Source of the DNA: Paracoccaceae bacterium
Lineage (GTDB): Bacteria; Pseudomonadota; Alphaproteobacteria; Rhodobacterales; Rhodobacteraceae
Length of the DNA stretch: 64,000 nt
Assembly: GCA_013214575.1 (NCBI GenBank)
Contig: JABSSD010000071.1
Location: forward strand, 1-64,000
Reading direction: 5' to 3'
The notes under the pieces were generated by a model. It did not search any database. It was not told where the DNA came from and saw nothing but the letters and a program-made list of their open reading frames with translations. The first letter of the stretch is position 1, and the number at the start of each line of letters is the position of its first letter. Shown piece by piece: positions 55,964 to 64,000 of this stretch. A program made the translations under genes and the position numbers.

Positions 55964-56104
55964 GTGCCCGCTAACGTCATGCTAATGGACCCATTGCTAT
56001 CCAGAGTAAACAGTTTGATGCTGTTTCATTATACAGAGGGTGGAAATGCAGGTTATTTGCGCGAAGACTGCCGTTCTGGGCTTGGTCAGACCCCGGTTGC
56101 GGCA

Positions 56105-57100
56105 TTATACACGCTGCCCCTCAGAATCAAAAGCCAGACACTTCGAATCATCAAAGTCGATGGCAATCTGATCGCCGATTGCAATATCGTATTGCCCAAA
56201 TTGCCGCGAGGTGAACGACAATCCGTCGCTCAGATCAATCAGGATATTAGTGTCTCCGCCCAGCTTTTCGACGTGAACCACTGTGCCCGGAAGACGGCCA
56301 TTTTTGGTGATCCTTGCATATTCGGGGCGAATGCCGATCTGGGTGCCGACCGGGCCGCCCAGCTGTTCGGCGGGAACAAAGTTCATCGACGGCGAGCCGA
56401 TGAACTCGGCGACAAAGCGGTTGGCTGGGTTGTTGTAGATCTCCATCGGCGAGCCGACCTGTTCCACCTTTCCGTCCCGCAGCACCACGATCTTGTCAGC
56501 CAATGTCATCGCCTCGACCTGATCATGGGTGACGTAGATCATACAGGTGCCAAGCTGGCGGTGCAGCCGGGCGATCTCTAGCCGGGTGTTCATGCGCAGG
56601 GCGGCATCCAGGTTCGACAGGGGTTCGTCGAACAGGAACAGGTCCGGCTCGCGCACCACCGCCCGGCCAATAGCGACCCGCTGACGCTGACCGCCCGATA
56701 GCTCCGAAGGGCGCCGGTCCAGGTAGTCGCCCATCGACAGCATCCGGCTGGCCTCAGCGACCCGCTCGGCAATCTTGTCCTTGGGCATACGCGCCTGTTT
56801 CAGCGCCAGCGCCATGTTGTCGCGAACCGTCAGATGCGGGTAGAGCGCATAAGACTGGAACACCATGGCGATGCCACGTTTGGCCGGGGGCACGTCGTTG
56901 ACCAGGTTGCCACTGATCTCGACCTCGCCCGAACTGGCTTCCTCCAGCCCGGAAATCACCCGCAACAGGGTCGATTTACCGCAGCCCGAGGGGCCGACAA
57001 AGACCACAAATTCCCCCTCCCCAACTGTCAGGTTGATGTCTTTCAGCACCTCGACCTGGCCAAAGGACTTGCAGACATTGCTAAGTTTGAGAGCGGTCAT
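56105..57100 (-). CDS. Sugar ABC transporter ATP-binding protein, UgpC/MalK type
   Basis: 331 residues. Walker A GPSGCGKST, signature [12 protein letters not shown], Walker B LFLFDEPLSNLDA, H-loop YVTHDQVEAM, and a C-terminal TOBE domain (IGIRPEYARI, LGGDTNILIDL). Last gene of the leftward murQ-ABC set, two bases after the dehydrogenase gene. Confidence 0.93.
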   Translation of the reverse strand: MTALKLSNVCKSFGQVEVLKDINLTVGEGEFVVFVGPSGCGKSTLLRVISGLEEASSGEVEISGNLVNDVPPAKRGIAMVFQSYALYPHLTVRDNMALALKQARMPKDKIAERVAEASRMLSMGDYLDRRPSELSGGQRQRVAIGRAVVREPDLFLFDEPLSNLDAALRMNTRLEIARLHRQLGTCMIYVTHDQVEAMTLADKIVVLRDGKVEQVGSPMEIYNNPANRFVAEFIGSPSMNFVPAEQLGGPVGTQIGIRPEYARITKNGRLPGTVVHVEKLGGDTNILIDLSDGLSFTSRQFGQYDIAIGDQIAIDFDDSKCLAFDSEGQRV

Positions 57101-57102
57101 GA

Positions 57103-58131
57103 TCAGGATCCAGTCAGGTCAACGGGGCGGCCGGAGCGAATGCTCTGGTCGGCAGCCAAACAGATTTGCAGCGACGACACCGCGTCATTCATATGGCGGG
57201 TCAGATCGATGTCCTCGACAATGGCGCGCAGCACATAGGCCTGCTCGGCGTCGCAGAGCTGCTGGTGGCCCGGCTCATCCGGCAGCTCGATCAGCTGATC
57301 CCCCGCAGGCCGGTGCACCAGCAGCGCGCCAACGGCGGTGTGACCGTCCACATCATCAGACCCGGTCTTGTCTTTTTCGGTGATCGACACCGAACCATTG
57401 GGTGAGATCACGTCTTTTACAAAAAACGCAGTTTCCGACATCATCGGCCCCCAGCCGGCCTCGTACCAGGCCAGTGAGCCATCGTCGAACACCACCTGAA
57501 ACTGGCCATAGTTATACATGTCCTCGGCGATCTCATCCGACAGCCGCAACCCCATGCCGTTGACCCGCAGCGGCTTGGCATCGGTGATCTGGCACATCAC
57601 ATCGACGTAATGCACCCCGCAATCGACGATCGGAGAGGTGGTCTGCATCAGCGCCTTGTGGGTCTCCCAGGTGGCGCCGCTGGATTGCTGGTTCAGGTTC
57701 ATCCGAAATACAAAAGGCCCGCCCAGACCGCGCGCCTCTTCGATCAATCGCATCCACGAGGGATGGTGGCGCAGGATATATCCAACCACCAGTTTGCGGT
57801 TCAGCTCAGTGGCTTTGGCCGTCACCCGTTGGGCATCGCTGAGCGTTGTGGCCAGAGGTTTTTCGACAAAAACATCCGCACCGGCCTCCATCGCCGCGAT
57901 GGCGTAATCGGCGTGGCTGTCGGAATATGTGGCGATAACCACAAGGTCAGGTTTGACCTTGGTCAGGGCAGTTTGGAAATCGCTGAACAGCGGATAGCCC
58001 TGTAGGTCAGGGTGGCTGAGCTTGCCAGATCGGTTGACCAGTCCGACAATCTGCGCCTCGGGGTGGTGGTGGTGGGCCAGTGCATGGGACAGCCCCATAT
58101 TGCCAAGGCCAGCGATTAAAACACGGATCAT
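57103..58131 (-). CDS. Gfo/Idh/MocA-family dehydrogenase
   Basis: 342 residues. Rossmann start MIRVLIAGLGNMGLSHALAHHHHPEAQIVGLVNRSG, EKPLATTLSDAQRVT with the catalytic lysine, then the C-terminal sheet domain with GVHYVDVMCQIT. It should oxidise or reduce a sugar or amino sugar with NAD(P). Its start overlaps the permease stop (ATGA), and it sits within the transporter genes, so it probably acts on the imported compound. Confidence 0.88.
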   Translation of the reverse strand: MIRVLIAGLGNMGLSHALAHHHHPEAQIVGLVNRSGKLSHPDLQGYPLFSDFQTALTKVKPDLVVIATYSDSHADYAIAAMEAGADVFVEKPLATTLSDAQRVTAKATELNRKLVVGYILRHHPSWMRLIEEARGLGGPFVFRMNLNQQSSGATWETHKALMQTTSPIVDCGVHYVDVMCQITDAKPLRVNGMGLRLSDEIAEDMYNYGQFQVVFDDGSLAWYEAGWGPMMSETAFFVKDVISPNGSVSITEKDKTGSDDVDGHTAVGALLVHRPAGDQLIELPDEPGHQQLCDAEQAYVLRAIVEDIDLTRHMNDAVSSLQICLAADQSIRSGRPVDLTGS

Positions 58132-58967
58132 TTCACAGCTCCTGATGTGATGCCCCGGATCAGCTGGCGTGAGAAGATCACATAGAGGATCATCACCGGC
58201 AGGATCGCCATCGACAGGGCCGACAGAACGGCGTTCCAGTCGGTGACAAACTGGCCAATGAACACCTGGCTGCCCAGGGTCAGGGTCTTGGTTTCCTCGG
58301 CCGGGGCCAGGATCAGCGGGAACCACAGATCATTCCAGATCGGGATCATGTTGAACACCGCCACAGTGGCCATCGCCGGGCGCACCAGTGGCAGCACCAG
58401 CCTGAAAAAGATGGTGTACTCCGACAATCCGTCAATGCGGCCGGCGTTTTTCAGGTCATCCGAGACTTGGCGCATGAACTCGGACAGGATGAACACCGCC
58501 AGCGGCAGCCCCTGCGCGGTATAGACTAGGATCAGCGCCCACAGCGTGTTGACCAGCCCGCTGGCGACCATCATTTCAAGAATGGCAACGGTGCCGATGC
58601 GGATCGGGATCATGATCCCCAGCGCCAGATACAGCCCCAGCAGCAAATTGCCCTTGAACCGGTACTCGGCCAGCGCAAAGGCGGCCATGGCGCCAAACAG
58701 CAGCACGAAGAACAGAGTGGCGACGGTAACAATCATCGAGTTCTGGAAGTAGAGGAAGAAATCCCCCTGCTTCATCACCGTCTGATAGCCGATCAGGGTG
58801 AAGGTATCGCCATCGGGCAGCGCCAATGGGTCTCGGAAGATTGCTTTGCGGGACTTGAAGCTGTTGATCAGGATCACAAATACCGGGAACAGCGCAATGG
58901 CGGTATAGGTCAGCAGCGCGACATGCACGGCAATGCTGTTGAACGGGTTGGCACGGGCATTGGACAT
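58128..58967 (-). CDS. Sugar ABC transporter permease, MalG type
   Basis: 279 residues with six hydrophobic segments. The EAA loop reads KNAGRIDGLSEYTIFFRLVLPLVRPAMAT. C-terminal end SRQLIRGITSGAVK is typical for the MalG-like partner. Pairs with the permease 11 bases upstream. Confidence 0.92.
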   Translation of the reverse strand: MSNARANPFNSIAVHVALLTYTAIALFPVFVILINSFKSRKAIFRDPLALPDGDTFTLIGYQTVMKQGDFFLYFQNSMIVTVATLFFVLLFGAMAAFALAEYRFKGNLLLGLYLALGIMIPIRIGTVAILEMMVASGLVNTLWALILVYTAQGLPLAVFILSEFMRQVSDDLKNAGRIDGLSEYTIFFRLVLPLVRPAMATVAVFNMIPIWNDLWFPLILAPAEETKTLTLGSQVFIGQFVTDWNAVLSALSMAILPVMILYVIFSRQLIRGITSGAVK

Positions 58968-58978
58968 CCTTGGCCTCC

Positions 58979-59893
58979 TTAAAACTGATAGCGGCGTAGC
59001 CGGGTCTGAATGCCAAACAGGTAGATGCAGACGCCGATCAAGATGATGCCAAACATGCCGCTGGCGATGGCAGAGCCCATATGCGGATCTCCGAGTTGCA
59101 GCTGAAAGCCAAAGAAGGTGCGATACATGAAGGTACCCAGAATGTCGGTCGAGTAGGCCGGCCCTGCCAGCGCACCCTGGGTGGTGTAGATCAGATCAAA
59201 GGCATTGAAGTTGCCGACAAAGGTCAGGATTGAGATAATGCCGATCGACGGCAGGATCAGTGGCAGTTTGATCTTCCAGAAGGCCGAGAACCCGGTGATG
59301 CCATCGACTTCGCCGGCCTCCAGCACCTCTTCGGGGATCGACAGCAGCGCGGCATAGATCAGCATCATCGGGATGCCGACAAACTGCCAGACCGAGATCA
59401 GCGCCAGGGTGGTCAGCGCGTATTCTTCTTTGCCCAGATAGGGCGCATAAAGCCATCCCAGTCCCACTGCTTTCAGCATGTCTGGGGTGATGCCCCAGAT
59501 CGGTGACAGGATCAGTTTCCAGGCAAAGCCGACGATCACAAAGGACAGGATGGTGGGCACAAAAATGGCGGTGCGATACAGCGCGGCAAAGCGCAGGCGC
59601 GGATGGCTGAGGATGGCGGCAAGGGCAATGCCAATCGGGTGCTGTACGATCATATGGATGAAGAAGAACCACATATTGTTGCCCAGGGCATTCCAGAACT
59701 GCCCCGACCAATGGGCATTGCCAAACAGGGTGCGAAAGTTATCCAGCCCGACAAAGTGGCGCACCTGATCGGTTTCAGTGTAGAGGGCCAGCCGCAATGT
59801 ATTGAACAGCGGGAAGATCATGATGGCGGTATAGACCAGCAGGGCAGGCGCCAAGAATACAACGACGTGCCATTTGATGCCTGATTTCTTCAT
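58979..59893 (-). CDS. Sugar ABC transporter permease, MalF type
   Basis: 304 residues, six hydrophobic segments, EAA loop EVLEAGEVDGITGFSAFWKIKLPLILPS. It lies downstream of the binding-protein gene, after a hairpin in the 66-base gap. Confidence 0.92.
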   Translation of the reverse strand: MKKSGIKWHVVVFLAPALLVYTAIMIFPLFNTLRLALYTETDQVRHFVGLDNFRTLFGNAHWSGQFWNALGNNMWFFFIHMIVQHPIGIALAAILSHPRLRFAALYRTAIFVPTILSFVIVGFAWKLILSPIWGITPDMLKAVGLGWLYAPYLGKEEYALTTLALISVWQFVGIPMMLIYAALLSIPEEVLEAGEVDGITGFSAFWKIKLPLILPSIGIISILTFVGNFNAFDLIYTTQGALAGPAYSTDILGTFMYRTFFGFQLQLGDPHMGSAIASGMFGIILIGVCIYLFGIQTRLRRYQF

Positions 59894-59914
59894 GCCTGCC
59901 TCTTCTTATTGAAT

Positions 59915-59941
59915 GTTCCGGGCCAACAGAGGGCCCGGAAC
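59915..59941 (-). promoter_or_regulatory. Intercistronic hairpin between binding-protein and permease genes
   Basis: GTTCCGGGCC (59915-59924) and GGCCCGGAAC (59932-59941) make a perfect 10-bp stem with a 7-base loop. The minus-strand transcript has no U-run after it. Such hairpins commonly protect the upstream binding-protein mRNA from 3' decay, giving it more copies than the permeases. Confidence 0.7.
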
Positions 59942-59959
59942 TTTGATACGTGAGTGCTG

Positions 59960-61210
59960 TTACTTCTGTGGCGCGTACCAGCTGGCCAGACCGTCCTGCA
60001 GCTCCATGCCGAGATCAGCGGCTGATTTGCTGCCTTTGATCGCCGCCACGGATGCGCCCCAGGTCTCGTTTTCGAGGTTTGGAGTGCCGCGTGACAGAAC
60101 CTGATAGGTCGAGCGGATGGTGGATTCACATTCGCCACGCCAGCTGACGAATTCCTGTGCCAGCGGATCTTCCATCGCCACCTCGTGGTTGGACAGCGAG
60201 AAGAAGCCCGGCAGCGCGTTGGCGTAGATCGAGGCGAACTCGGATGTGCCCATCCAGTTGAGGAAGGTCTTGGCCGCCTCGGCATTGGGGGATGCCGCAT
60301 TCAGGCCCAATGCGATGTCGGTGTGATCCGAGATATAGCAGGTGTCACCGGCGTTCATCACTGGCGGCTTGAACGCCCCCATGGCGAAATCGACCTGCGC
60401 GTTAAAGCCGGTGATCTCCCAGCTGCCAGCCGGATAGATCGCGGCGCGACCTAAGGTAAAGATGTTCTGGCTGTCAGGGTAGGTCTGGGCCTCATAGCCG
60501 TCGCCCAGATATTCACCCCATTTGGCCAGCGTCTCATAGGGGGCAACCCACTGCGGATCGGTCAGCTTTTGATCACCGGCGATCAGCGCCAGGCGGCCTT
60601 CTTCACCCTTCCAGTAGTTGGGGCCAATGTTGTTATAACCCATGGTGGCGGCTTCCCACTGGTCGTTGGTGCCCATCGCCATCGGGATATAGTTGCCGTC
60701 GGCCTTGATGGTCTCTAGTGCGGCAAAGAACTCGGCTTCGGTTTCCGGAACCTCAAGGCCCAACTCGGCAAAAGCATCCTTGTTGTAGATAAAGCCGTGG
60801 ATCACCGAGGCCATCGGCATACAGAACGAAGCGGTCGCATCGTCGGTCTGCCAGGCTGATTTGGCAACACCGGAGAAGTTCGACATGCCGTCCAGATCGG
60901 ACAGATCAGTAAGGTGGCCGGCGTCATACAGCGCCAGTGAGGCATCAAAGGGACGGCAGGTGATCAGATCGCCGGCGCTGCCCGCATCCAGTTTAGAGTT
61001 CAGCACAGCGTTATATTCTGCCGGGGCCGAGGGGGTGAATTTGACTTTGATATCGGGGTTGGCGGCCTCGAACGCTGGAATGATCTTGTCTTGCCACAGG
61101 ATCAGGTCGTCATTGCGCCAGCTCTCAATCGTGAGCGTGACTTCGGCAGCAGCAGCGCCGCCCAAAATGGTCGAGCCTAGAAGCGCCAGGCTGAGTAGTT
61201 TCCGGTTCAT
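59960..61210 (-). CDS. Sugar ABC transporter solute-binding protein
   Basis: 416 residues, family 1 extracellular binding protein. Signal peptide MNRKLLSLALLGSTILGGAAAA. LTIESWRNDDLILWQDKIIPAFEAANPDIKVKFTPSAPAEYNAVLNSKLDAGSAGDLITC and AIYPAGSWEITGF are family features. GGGAG lies 6 bases before ATG 61210; the in-frame start at 61300 lies inside murQ. Given murQ and a NagK-like kinase, the ligand may be an amino sugar or cell-wall sugar. Confidence 0.9.
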   Translation of the reverse strand: MNRKLLSLALLGSTILGGAAAAEVTLTIESWRNDDLILWQDKIIPAFEAANPDIKVKFTPSAPAEYNAVLNSKLDAGSAGDLITCRPFDASLALYDAGHLTDLSDLDGMSNFSGVAKSAWQTDDATASFCMPMASVIHGFIYNKDAFAELGLEVPETEAEFFAALETIKADGNYIPMAMGTNDQWEAATMGYNNIGPNYWKGEEGRLALIAGDQKLTDPQWVAPYETLAKWGEYLGDGYEAQTYPDSQNIFTLGRAAIYPAGSWEITGFNAQVDFAMGAFKPPVMNAGDTCYISDHTDIALGLNAASPNAEAAKTFLNWMGTSEFASIYANALPGFFSLSNHEVAMEDPLAQEFVSWRGECESTIRSTYQVLSRGTPNLENETWGASVAAIKGSKSAADLGMELQDGLASWYAPQK

Positions 61211-61253
61211 GTCTTTCTCCCTTAATATTCGTTTTTTGGCTTTATGGCCGTTT

Positions 61254-62147
61254 TTATAGGTGCCGCATGGCGGCACGCAGGTCTCCGTTGCTCTGCTCAA
61301 TCAGTTTATTTGCGTGTTGAATGGATGTGGCGCCGGCTGCCAGCAGGGTGGCGGCTTTGACCGCCCCATCTGCCTGGCGCAGAAAGTCCCGGGCCGCGAT
61401 GTCTGAAACGCCGGTAATCTGGGTAACAATTCCAAGCGCCCGCGCCCGTAGTTTTTCGTTGTCGGCCACCAGATTGACCATCATGCCATCGAACACATGG
61501 CCCAGGCGGATGCCGGTCAGGGTCGATATCATGTTCAGGGCGACCTTTTGTGCGGTGGCTGCCCCCAGTCGGGTTGAGCCGGCAATCAATTCCGGCGGGG
61601 TGTTCAGGTGAATGGCGACATCGGCCAGGGCAAACAGCGGCGCACCAGCGTTGTTGGCGATGGATATAATGGCGGCGCCGCGATCACGTGCCACTTGCGC
61701 AAAGCGCAGAGGGTAGGGGGTGGAGCCGCTGGCGGAAATGGCAATGACCACGTCCTGCGGCTGCACGGCTTCTGCGGCAGCCAGTGCGGCGACACCATCA
61801 TCTTCGGTATGTCCCGGCATGTCGCCATTCATTGGCACGCCGCCAGCCATATGGATCATGATGCGATCCGCCGTCAAACCAAAGGTGCCGGGAATTTCAG
61901 CGCCATCGGCCAATCCCATCAGGGCGGAGGAACCGGCCGCGACATAGTGGATGCGGCCCCCCTTGCGAATGGAGCTGACCAGCAGTTCACTGGCACTGGC
62001 GATCTCGGGGAGGGCGCTGGTCATGGCCCCAAGTGCCGCCTGCTGGGCGCGCAGCAGTTGTGACAGAATTTCAGCATCCGCACGCAGATCCAGCCCGGCA
62101 GCGTCACCGTGCAGTGTCTCTGTTTGCGGCGATGCTGTCGCAGTCAT
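61254..62147 (-). CDS. murQ: N-acetylmuramic acid 6-phosphate etherase
   Basis: 297 residues. SIS-domain sugar-phosphate protein: IHYVAAGSSALMGLADGAEIPGTFG, GHTEDDGVAA with the catalytic glutamate, ISASGSTPYPLRFAQVARDRGA and LGAATAQKVALNMISTLTGIRLGHVFDGMMVNL. It removes the lactyl side chain of MurNAc-6-phosphate to give GlcNAc-6-phosphate and D-lactate. GAGGGAG lies before ATG 62147. It heads the leftward transcript; a 21-bp operator copy lies 30 bases upstream of the start. Confidence 0.94.
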   Translation of the reverse strand: MTATASPQTETLHGDAAGLDLRADAEILSQLLRAQQAALGAMTSALPEIASASELLVSSIRKGGRIHYVAAGSSALMGLADGAEIPGTFGLTADRIMIHMAGGVPMNGDMPGHTEDDGVAALAAAEAVQPQDVVIAISASGSTPYPLRFAQVARDRGAAIISIANNAGAPLFALADVAIHLNTPPELIAGSTRLGAATAQKVALNMISTLTGIRLGHVFDGMMVNLVADNEKLRARALGIVTQITGVSDIAARDFLRQADGAVKAATLLAAGATSIQHANKLIEQSNGDLRAAMRHL

Positions 62148-62176
62148 GTGATTCTCCCTCCCAGGTTGGATATAAT

Positions 62177-62329
62177 AAATACCTATACAATACCTTTTGT
62201 CCACCATTTATTCGCCACCACCAGTTTCTGGCCTGATCCGGGTGAAATTTGGCTTCGTTTCGGCGATAATGGAGGGATTGGCCTTGGAGTGGCTCTTTTA
62301 TTTCGCTCAAAGGTATTGTATAGGTATTT
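62177..62329. promoter_or_regulatory. Pair of identical 21-bp operators in inverted orientation
   Basis: The sequence at 62309-62329 (core AGGTATTGTATAGGTATT) occurs as exact reverse complement at 62177-62197. Within each copy the hexamer AGGTAT is repeated directly at 11-bp spacing. One copy faces murQ, the other ends one base before the kinase ATG and overlaps its ribosome-binding site. The adjacent GntR protein is the likely ligand-responsive repressor. Confidence 0.82.
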
Positions 62330-62330
62330 T

Positions 62331-63221
62331 ATGAGAGATTCACTGCATAGGCCCTATATTGCCATTGATGGCGGCGGCACCTCGTGCCGGTTTGCGCTGA
62401 ATGCGCCGGCCGGGATGGTGAATGTCCGGCGCGGCAGTGCCAATGTTTTTTCCGCGCCTGATGCGGCGATAGAGACGCTGAATGCCGGGCTTGCTGAACT
62501 GGCCGCGCAGGCTGGTCTCAATATGGCGCAACTGGCTGACATCCCGCTTTTTGCGGGGCTGGCCGGGGTGACGGATGCGGGCTCGGCGCGATTGGTGGCT
62601 GATCAATTACCCTGTCGCCATGTTCAGATCGAAGATGATCGCCGGGCTGCGGTGATCGGTGCTTTGGGCCTGCGGTCCGGCTGTTTGATCGGGATTGGCA
62701 CCGGCTCATTTTTGGCACGTCAGTGCGGCGAGACCGTTGCCTTTGTCGGCGGCTATGGCGCTGTGCTGGGGGATCAGGCCTCGGCCGCTTGGCTGGGCAA
62801 GAAGCTGTTGCGCCGGGCGCTGCTGGTGCTGGACGGGGTGGAGGACAGCAGCGATCTGGTTGAGGCTTGCCTGGAAGGGTTCCAGCATGATGCGGCCCAG
62901 ATCGTGCTGTTTACGGGTGCGGCCCAACCCGCCGACTATGGCGCCTATGCGCCACAGGTGGTGCGGGCGGCAAAATCCGGTGATCCCACAGGGCGTATCC
63001 TGATGTCCGCCGGGGCGAATTATATTTGCAAGGCGCTGGTGGCGCTGGGCCGTCAGCCGGGGGAACGCCTGTGCGCGATCGGTGGCGTCGCGGCGCATTA
63101 CGTTGATTTTCTGCCGCCGGAAATTTCATCCGGCATGATGGCCCCTCAGGGCGAGGCGCTGGATGGCGCGTTGGAATTGGCGCGTCGCTTTGCGATGCAG
63201 ATCTGGCAGGAACAGATATGA
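62331..63221 (+). CDS. BadF/BadG/BcrA/BcrD-type ATPase, N-acetylglucosamine kinase-like
   Basis: 296 residues. Actin-like kinase fold: YIAIDGGGTSCRFALN is the phosphate-1 loop, GLAGVTDAGS and EDDRRAAVIGALGLRSGCLIGIGTGSFL the central region, GGYGAVLGDQASAAWLGKKLL the family signature, and ICAIGGVA-like LCAIGGVAAHY the adenosine site. With murQ beside it, a role as MurNAc or GlcNAc kinase is likely. The start at 62331 follows the operator directly. It overlaps the GntR gene by ATGA. Confidence 0.87.
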   Translation: MRDSLHRPYIAIDGGGTSCRFALNAPAGMVNVRRGSANVFSAPDAAIETLNAGLAELAAQAGLNMAQLADIPLFAGLAGVTDAGSARLVADQLPCRHVQIEDDRRAAVIGALGLRSGCLIGIGTGSFLARQCGETVAFVGGYGAVLGDQASAAWLGKKLLRRALLVLDGVEDSSDLVEACLEGFQHDAAQIVLFTGAAQPADYGAYAPQVVRAAKSGDPTGRILMSAGANYICKALVALGRQPGERLCAIGGVAAHYVDFLPPEISSGMMAPQGEALDGALELARRFAMQIWQEQI

Positions 63222-63976
63222 CCGCGGATGACCTCTTTAAACCCGCAGGCTGGCTGGACGATGTGACTGGCCCTCGTTATGTGCGGCTGCGTTCAAGGAT
63301 CGAGGCGGCCATTCAGGATGGATTATTGGCCCAAGGTGCGCCCTTGCCGGCCGAGCGGGAGATCGCAAGCCTGACCGGATTGTCGCGCGTCACCGTGCGT
63401 CGCGCGATGCAGGACCTAGTGGACCGTGGCATCGTTGTTCAGCGCCAGGGCTCTGGCAGTTTTGTCTCAGACGCGCCGCCAAAGGTGGAACAATCGCTGT
63501 CCTTGCTGACCTCCTTCACCGAGGACATGGTGCGGCGCGGCTTGAGTTCCTCCAGCGAGTGGTTGGGGCGTGGCATTCACATGCCATCCCCCGAAGAAGA
63601 GATGGTGCTGGCCCTGTCGCCGGGGGAATCGGTTGCCAGGGTGGAGCGGTTGCGGCGGGCGGATAACCGGCCTATGGCGATCGAGAGGGCCTCGTTGCCG
63701 GTCGATATCCTGCCCAATCCGCTGCAGGTGGAAACCTCTTTGTATAAGGTGCTGGAGGCCAGCGGCAACCGCCCGGTGCGCGCCCTGCAACGGATTTCAG
63801 CGATAAACCTCGGGGGCGAGGATGCCAAGTTGTTGGGCGTTGAGCCCGGCGCCGCAGGCCTGCGTATCGCGCGCACCTCGTATCTGCCCAACCGCCGAGT
63901 GGTCGAGTTCACCCGCTCTATCTATCGCGGCGATGCTTATGATTTTGTGGCTGAGTTGCGGCTGGCCGACCAATAG
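63218..63976 (+). CDS. GntR-family regulator, HutC/UTRA type
   Basis: 252 residues. N-terminal winged helix (LRSRIEAAIQDGLLAQGAPLPAEREIASLTGLSRVTVRRAMQDLVDRGIVVQRQGSGSFVS), then a UTRA effector domain (EEEMVLALSPGESVARVERLRRADNRPMAIERASLP, VVEFTRSIYRGDAYDFVAEL). UTRA domains of the NagR group bind GlcN6P or GlcNAc6P, which MurQ would make, so feedback control of the divergent operons is a good inference. Confidence 0.92.
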   Translation: MTADDLFKPAGWLDDVTGPRYVRLRSRIEAAIQDGLLAQGAPLPAEREIASLTGLSRVTVRRAMQDLVDRGIVVQRQGSGSFVSDAPPKVEQSLSLLTSFTEDMVRRGLSSSSEWLGRGIHMPSPEEEMVLALSPGESVARVERLRRADNRPMAIERASLPVDILPNPLQVETSLYKVLEASGNRPVRALQRISAINLGGEDAKLLGVEPGAAGLRIARTSYLPNRRVVEFTRSIYRGDAYDFVAELRLADQ

Positions 63977-63987
63977 GACCTGACAGT

Positions 63988-64000
63988 ATGACCCAGAACA
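63988..64000 (+). CDS. Start of a gene cut by the window end
   Basis: ATG at 63988, 11 bases after the GntR stop, begins MTQN and runs out of the window. AGGACC lies upstream as a possible ribosome-binding site. By analogy with amino-sugar loci an N-acetylglucosamine-6-phosphate deacetylase (nagA) would fit, but four codons cannot show it. Confidence 0.4.

Noticed and set aside
1-64000. CRISPR arrays, tRNA/rRNA genes, prophage or toxin-antitoxin modules.
   Set aside because: No regular repeat-spacer array, tRNA-like cloverleaf, rRNA segment or phage gene was seen in the intergenic sequence; a tRNA scan would be needed to be certain.

Overview
The window looks like a chromosomal segment of a GC-rich alphaproteobacterium of the Rhodobacterales (roseobacter-like). 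Grounds: Entner-Doudoroff genes grouped as pgi-zwf-edd-eda, a nosCRZDFYLX cluster in the order known from Paracoccus, a protocatechuate 4,5-cleavage cluster of Rhodobacterales type, and many binding-protein ABC transporters. The genus is not determined. No rRNA, tRNA, CRISPR or phage genes were seen.

Layout. 0.1-5.5 kb: a decayed IS110 transposase; an Old Yellow Enzyme-type demethylase/reductase divergent from a TetR regulator with two palindromic operators between them; a membrane-anchored class III nucleotide cyclase. 5.6-9.4 kb: a leftward operon (exported alpha/beta hydrolase, PNPOx-like flavoprotein, NTF2-like protein, exported cysteine hydrolase) divergent from a TetR gene with three copies of one operator. 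9.4-12 kb: a PhzF-like isomerase, a truncated carboxymuconolactone-decarboxylase remnant and an MFS transporter.

12.4-24.1 kb: a rightward run of nine genes: secreted sulfatase, secreted PafA-like phosphatase, MoxR AAA+ ATPase, DUF58, DUF4381, BatA-like VWA protein, BatB/BatC-like VWA-TPR fusion, BatD-like protein and an exported eight-haem cytochrome with HEAT/TPR-like repeats. Seven of its junctions overlap or are very close. This is the best candidate for an uncharacterised system. 24.3-27.2 kb: a DUF3010 gene behind a 22-codon leader ORF, then a decayed patch (antiporter fragment, broken hybrid histidine kinase).

27.2-36.4 kb: a complete aromatic route: pobA, pobR, ligC, a LysR regulator with two DNA-binding domains, and the operon galB-type hydratase, ligK, ligU, ligI, ligA, ligB. 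4-hydroxybenzoate is hydroxylated to protocatechuate, which is meta-cleaved and ends as pyruvate plus oxaloacetate. 36.4-45.5 kb: leftward nosCRZDFYLX for nitrous oxide reduction, with an FNR/NNR-like box in front. 46.0-50.2 kb: phnDCE1E2 and a phosphoglycolate-phosphatase-like gene, closed by a bidirectional terminator.

50.3-55.9 kb: leftward pgi-zwf-edd-eda without pgl, with a LacI-type palindrome upstream. 56.1-64 kb: an amino-sugar locus: murQ, ABC transporter genes and a Gfo/Idh dehydrogenase run left; a BadF/NagK-like kinase, a GntR regulator and a gene cut by the window end run right. Two copies of one 21-bp operator in opposite orientation flank the divergent promoter.
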